23,254 nt of DNA. Source: a virus. This document shows positions 21,045 through 23,254 of this stretch, piece by piece. Both the position numbers and the translations under genes were made by a program. Each line of letters opens with the position of its first letter. Within the stretch, counting starts at the first letter, position 1. The notes beneath the pieces were generated by a model. The model was not told the origin of the DNA. It saw only the letters and a list, made by a program, of their open reading frames with translations, and made no database searches. Location of the stretch: positions 1 to 23,254 of the IMG/VR virus record IMGVR_UViG_3300017767_000140; one strand, given 5' to 3'.

Positions 21045-22462
21045 TTCGGTTTATCTAATTTCACACATTCTATTGCACTTGAAAATTGACTTGGACCTAT
21101 AGTTGTAAGGTTTTTAGTTACATACCAAAACCCTGGTATTTTATTAGCAAATTTATTTCTAGTATTTAAATCTAATGTCATATAAATAAACTTATTTGCC
21201 GCTATATTAATGTCTCCAAAACAACTAAAATTAGCTTTAGTTAAACTATTTAGTAATTGTTTTTGTAATTGAATAGTCCCATGATACCTTGTTGTACTTT
21301 CATCCGCCATTGTGAAAATTTTAGTTTTAGTATTATTGAATTTTTTATTTTCATCAATATTTAATTGAATATTTTCTCCATCTGGTAAGGACTCAATACC
21401 GCTTCTGGCTTGTACAGCAGGTATTGTACCTTGATCGCTATGAATTGTAATTTGTTTTGCTTCAGCGTCAAATTGTATTATTTCTTTTTTGTCTAGCTCT
21501 TCTAATGTAGCGTTAAAGTTAACATCTGCAAATAGTATCTCATTAATATCTATAGGTATATAAGAATAATGATTACCTAATATAGAGCTTGCTTCTTTAT
21601 TTGTATAACTTACTCTATTATCTCCTGCAGATACCTTAAAACCTCCTGCGAAATTATTACCAAGTATTTTTTGTTTATTTGTATTTTTGTAAATTTTGTT
21701 TGTTTTACTTCTTATAGATTGTAGTTGAAATTGTCCGTTATAATATGTAAGTACACCTCCGCTTTCGTCTGATGAAACATATGTTTTCATTATTTCTTCT
21801 ATAGCAGTAAGAGCTGGTTCACCAGCTGGTAAAGAATAATAAACAGTACCTATACCATCATCCCAATTTTTCTCATCTATTATATTAGGGTCATCAGAAA
21901 AGTATGTAAGAACATCTTTAAGAGCTCTACCAGAGTTTACTTTATCTCGTCCTGTATTAATTACAACTTTTTGTTGTAGTTTTTCATTTAATAAATCTGT
22001 AGTCCATATTTTTCTCTTATTAGCAAAATGAGAATAAACTACATCTATAAAAAAATACACAGTAAGTTTATTATTATCTTGTACTGTTTTTTCACTGTTA
22101 GTTATAATAAATATTTTTTCTAATATTTTTTGATTATTAGATTTAATTAATATTTTTATAAATTCTTCTCCATCTCCGTAGCTGTTTATCTCAGACAAAG
22201 CTGCCGCGTTAGGGCCAAAATCTACTTTGTTAATAGTGGTTGAATTTTGCTCATCGTTTATTGACATGCTCCCTAATAGGAAAGGGGTATCGTGGTTTGT
22301 TTCTAGTACTATTTGAGATAAAGAAGTAGAGTCTATATACCTAGCTTCTCCTCTACTATTAAACAGAAAAGCTGTAACTTCATATTCTGTACCATTTGCA
22401 TTAATAGATACAAAAGGAAAGTCGGTTGCTGCTTTAATTTTTGCTTGAGGTATATCAGCCAT
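21041..22462 (-). CDS. Baseplate hub candidate, gp27/VgrG-N-terminal type (473 aa)
   Basis: Inferred central hub that carries the tail spike and joins the tube. Evidence is layout rather than strong motifs. A beta-rich N-terminal barrel (TEYEVTAFLFNSRGEARYI; DTPFLLGSMSIND; FIKILIKSNNQKILEKIFII) is followed by a middle insertion with ALTAIEEIMKTYVSS and GGVLTYYNGQFQLQSI, recalling the 'single subdomain' of gp27/VgrG proteins. The final barrel strands are FIYMTLDL, then GFWYVTKNLTTIG, then FSSAIECVKLD; the 'G.w.V....H/T.i....f....' ending is typical of gp27/VgrG/P2 gpD. T4 gp27 is 391 aa. It lies directly after the gp53-like gene with an 8-nt overlap, and before the 358-aa gene with an ATGA overlap. 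Confidence 0.5.
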   Translation of the reverse strand: MADIPQAKIKAATDFPFVSINANGTEYEVTAFLFNSRGEARYIDSTSLSQIVLETNHDTPFLLGSMSINDEQNSTTINKVDFGPNAAALSEINSYGDGEEFIKILIKSNNQKILEKIFIITNSEKTVQDNNKLTVYFFIDVVYSHFANKRKIWTTDLLNEKLQQKVVINTGRDKVNSGRALKDVLTYFSDDPNIIDEKNWDDGIGTVYYSLPAGEPALTAIEEIMKTYVSSDESGGVLTYYNGQFQLQSIRSKTNKIYKNTNKQKILGNNFAGGFKVSAGDNRVSYTNKEASSILGNHYSYIPIDINEILFADVNFNATLEELDKKEIIQFDAEAKQITIHSDQGTIPAVQARSGIESLPDGENIQLNIDENKKFNNTKTKIFTMADESTTRYHGTIQLQKQLLNSLTKANFSCFGDINIAANKFIYMTLDLNTRNKFANKIPGFWYVTKNLTTIGPSQFSSAIECVKLDKPK

Positions 22463-22826
22463 TAGTAAGTCTCTTTATTTCTGCTAAAATTGGATTAACG
22501 AAACCAGGTTTTATTATTTTATATACAGCTCCTAATTCAGGGTTACCTATAGGATTGAAAACCTTATTTACCAAACAAACCAACCACCACAAATCTTGAG
22601 TACCATATACATCATTCGATAAAGTTGTCCATGGTTTCTTGCTGTTAATTCTTAATTCATAATAAACATCTGACTGTAAGTCATCTGGTATAGCTATCTT
22701 TTTTATAATATTATAGAAGAAGAATTTATCTGACTTCGCAACTTTAAAAATATTCTCATATCTTACATCTTCTAAATTAGGTAAATCTTTTATTTGATTT
22801 TGATATTGTTCTAAGTCCGTAATCAT
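22455..22826 (-). CDS. 53: Baseplate wedge protein, gp53-like (123 aa)
   Basis: Small wedge protein that completes the T4 wedge and clamps it to the hub region. The recognisable part is the LysM-like segment in the middle: YYELRINSKKPWTTLSNDVYGTQDLWWLVCLVNKVFNP (residues about 55-92). 'W..LS..vYG...lWWl....N' is the hallmark of gp53 and of P2 gpX-like tail proteins. The C-terminal GAVYKIIKPGFVNPIL is the usual extended strand with a proline turn. T4 gp53 is 196 aa, so this is a short version. The start codon is 2 nt after the preceding stop (TAA TT ATG). It overlaps the hub candidate by 8 nt. Confidence 0.68.
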   Translation of the reverse strand: MITDLEQYQNQIKDLPNLEDVRYENIFKVAKSDKFFFYNIIKKIAIPDDLQSDVYYELRINSKKPWTTLSNDVYGTQDLWWLVCLVNKVFNPIGNPELGAVYKIIKPGFVNPILAEIKRLTNG

Positions 22827-22828
22827 AA

Positions 22829-23254
22829 TTATTCTTGGGTTGAAAATACTGGATTATTTACTGCATCGAAATATAAGTTTTGGGTTTCCGGTACTAAGCT
22901 CTTTAAAGTAAGTTTTACTTCATAACCTTCCGGTATAACTGCTTGAACACTTTTATTGTTCTCTGTATTAATAAAACCAGGTATTGTTTTATTTTTACGA
23001 GTACCTATCATGTTTACTTCTAAATTAGATAAAAAACAATACCTATAACTAAACACTCCTGGTAATTTAGCTCTATAAATCACAGGCGGGGTCAAAGCAA
23101 CACGATTTAATTTATTAGGCATATTTTGATACAACAATAAGAAAATTAAACGATAGTTCATCTCGTACATATTATTACCATATTCAGAGTCTCTTGTATT
23201 ATCTAAAAAAAATGACATGGTATGTGAAGGTCCAGAATCATCGTAATTAAACGA
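22829..23254 (-). CDS. Tail tube-baseplate junction protein candidate, gp48/gp54-like, C-terminal part (5' end outside window)
   Basis: The frame is open through the right window edge: twelve in-frame codons (reading SFNYDDSGPSHT) precede the Met at 23218, so that Met is internal and the gene continues outside. The visible 141 residues contain GPSHTMSFFLDNT, then PPVIYRAKLPGVFSYRYCFLSNLEVNMIGTRKN and finally PEGYEVKLTLKSLVPETQNLYFDAV. The closing pattern, a beta strand followed by 'P.gyeV.LtlksL.pEt.n', is what I would expect of the tube-like domain of T4 gp48/gp54-type baseplate tube-cap or initiator proteins ('sL.f.E'). Its place immediately before the gp53-like gene supports a baseplate role. 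Fragmentary, so only moderate confidence. Confidence 0.45.
   Translation of the reverse strand, partial: SFNYDDSGPSHTMSFFLDNTRDSEYGNNMYEMNYRLIFLLLYQNMPNKLNRVALTPPVIYRAKLPGVFSYRYCFLSNLEVNMIGTRKNKTIPGFINTENNKSVQAVIPEGYEVKLTLKSLVPETQNLYFDAVNNPVFSTQE

Noticed and set aside
23216-23218. Met at 23218 (-) as the start of the right-edge gene
   Set aside because: Twelve further in-frame codons run to the window edge without a stop, and the Met falls inside a continuous beta pattern; no promoter or ribosome-binding site precedes it.

Overview
The window is a piece of a large, AT-rich, T4-related tailed-phage (myovirus) genome. The evidence is a run of contractile-tail baseplate genes recognisable at protein level: gp25, a gp6/J-like wedge protein, a gp53-like wedge protein, a gp27/VgrG-like hub candidate and a tube-baseplate junction candidate. 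They sit beside two nucleotide-metabolism and replication genes, a trimeric dUTPase and a gp44-type clamp-loader ATPase. No host genes, tRNA, rRNA, CRISPR array, integrase or IS element is visible. The strong A+T bias and the many adhesion-type domains would fit a marine bacterial host, but the host cannot be fixed from this sequence.

Layout from left to right. 1-771 (+): C-terminal part of a DUF932 (TIGR03299-like) protein, closed by a GC-rich intrinsic terminator. 772-919: the only sizeable intergenic gap (148 nt). 920-1652 (+): a small HExxH zinc-metallopeptidase-like protein and a 70-residue hypothetical. 1649-17511 (-): one long late cluster, transcribed right to left: gp25, gp6-like, a PKD-containing gp7-position protein (836 aa), a 774-aa protein, an 893-aa L-type-lectin-like protein, a 361-aa PKD-like protein, a 295-aa fibre-like protein and a 1339-aa protein with LamG and carbohydrate-binding-like modules. 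17558-18055 (+): a 165-aa unknown. 18044-19455 (-): dUTPase followed by the clamp loader, overlapping by ATGA. 19502-19975 (+): a 157-aa helical protein that may be the small terminase. 19968-23254 (-): a second baseplate cluster (gp48/54-like candidate, gp53-like, hub candidate, 358-aa unknown).

How the genes fit together. The two minus-strand clusters supply the baseplate (tube cap, hub, wedge) and then a series of large beta-rich proteins with sugar-binding or immunoglobulin-like folds, which I infer form the host-recognition periphery. dUTPase and clamp loader serve DNA replication; in T4 the loaded sliding clamp also activates late promoters.

The most notable signal is regulatory. The start codons of 17511(-), 17558(+), 10347(-) and 6559(-) are preceded, with only 2-4 nt between, by the exact 9-mer TAAATAATT; 920(+) and 19502(+) have the variant TAAATATTT. 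Aligned on the T4 late promoter geometry (TATAAATA at about -13 to -6), transcription would begin at or 1-2 nt before the ATG, so leaderless or near-leaderless late mRNAs are predicted. Shine-Dalgarno sequences are nearly absent. A second notable point is the 774-aa/893-aa pair: same frame, separated only by TAG TAA and three codons, and the junction carries one of these motifs, which suggests fission of one ancestral gene. Two proteins of the late cluster also share a GNxG(S/T) pentapeptide repeat.
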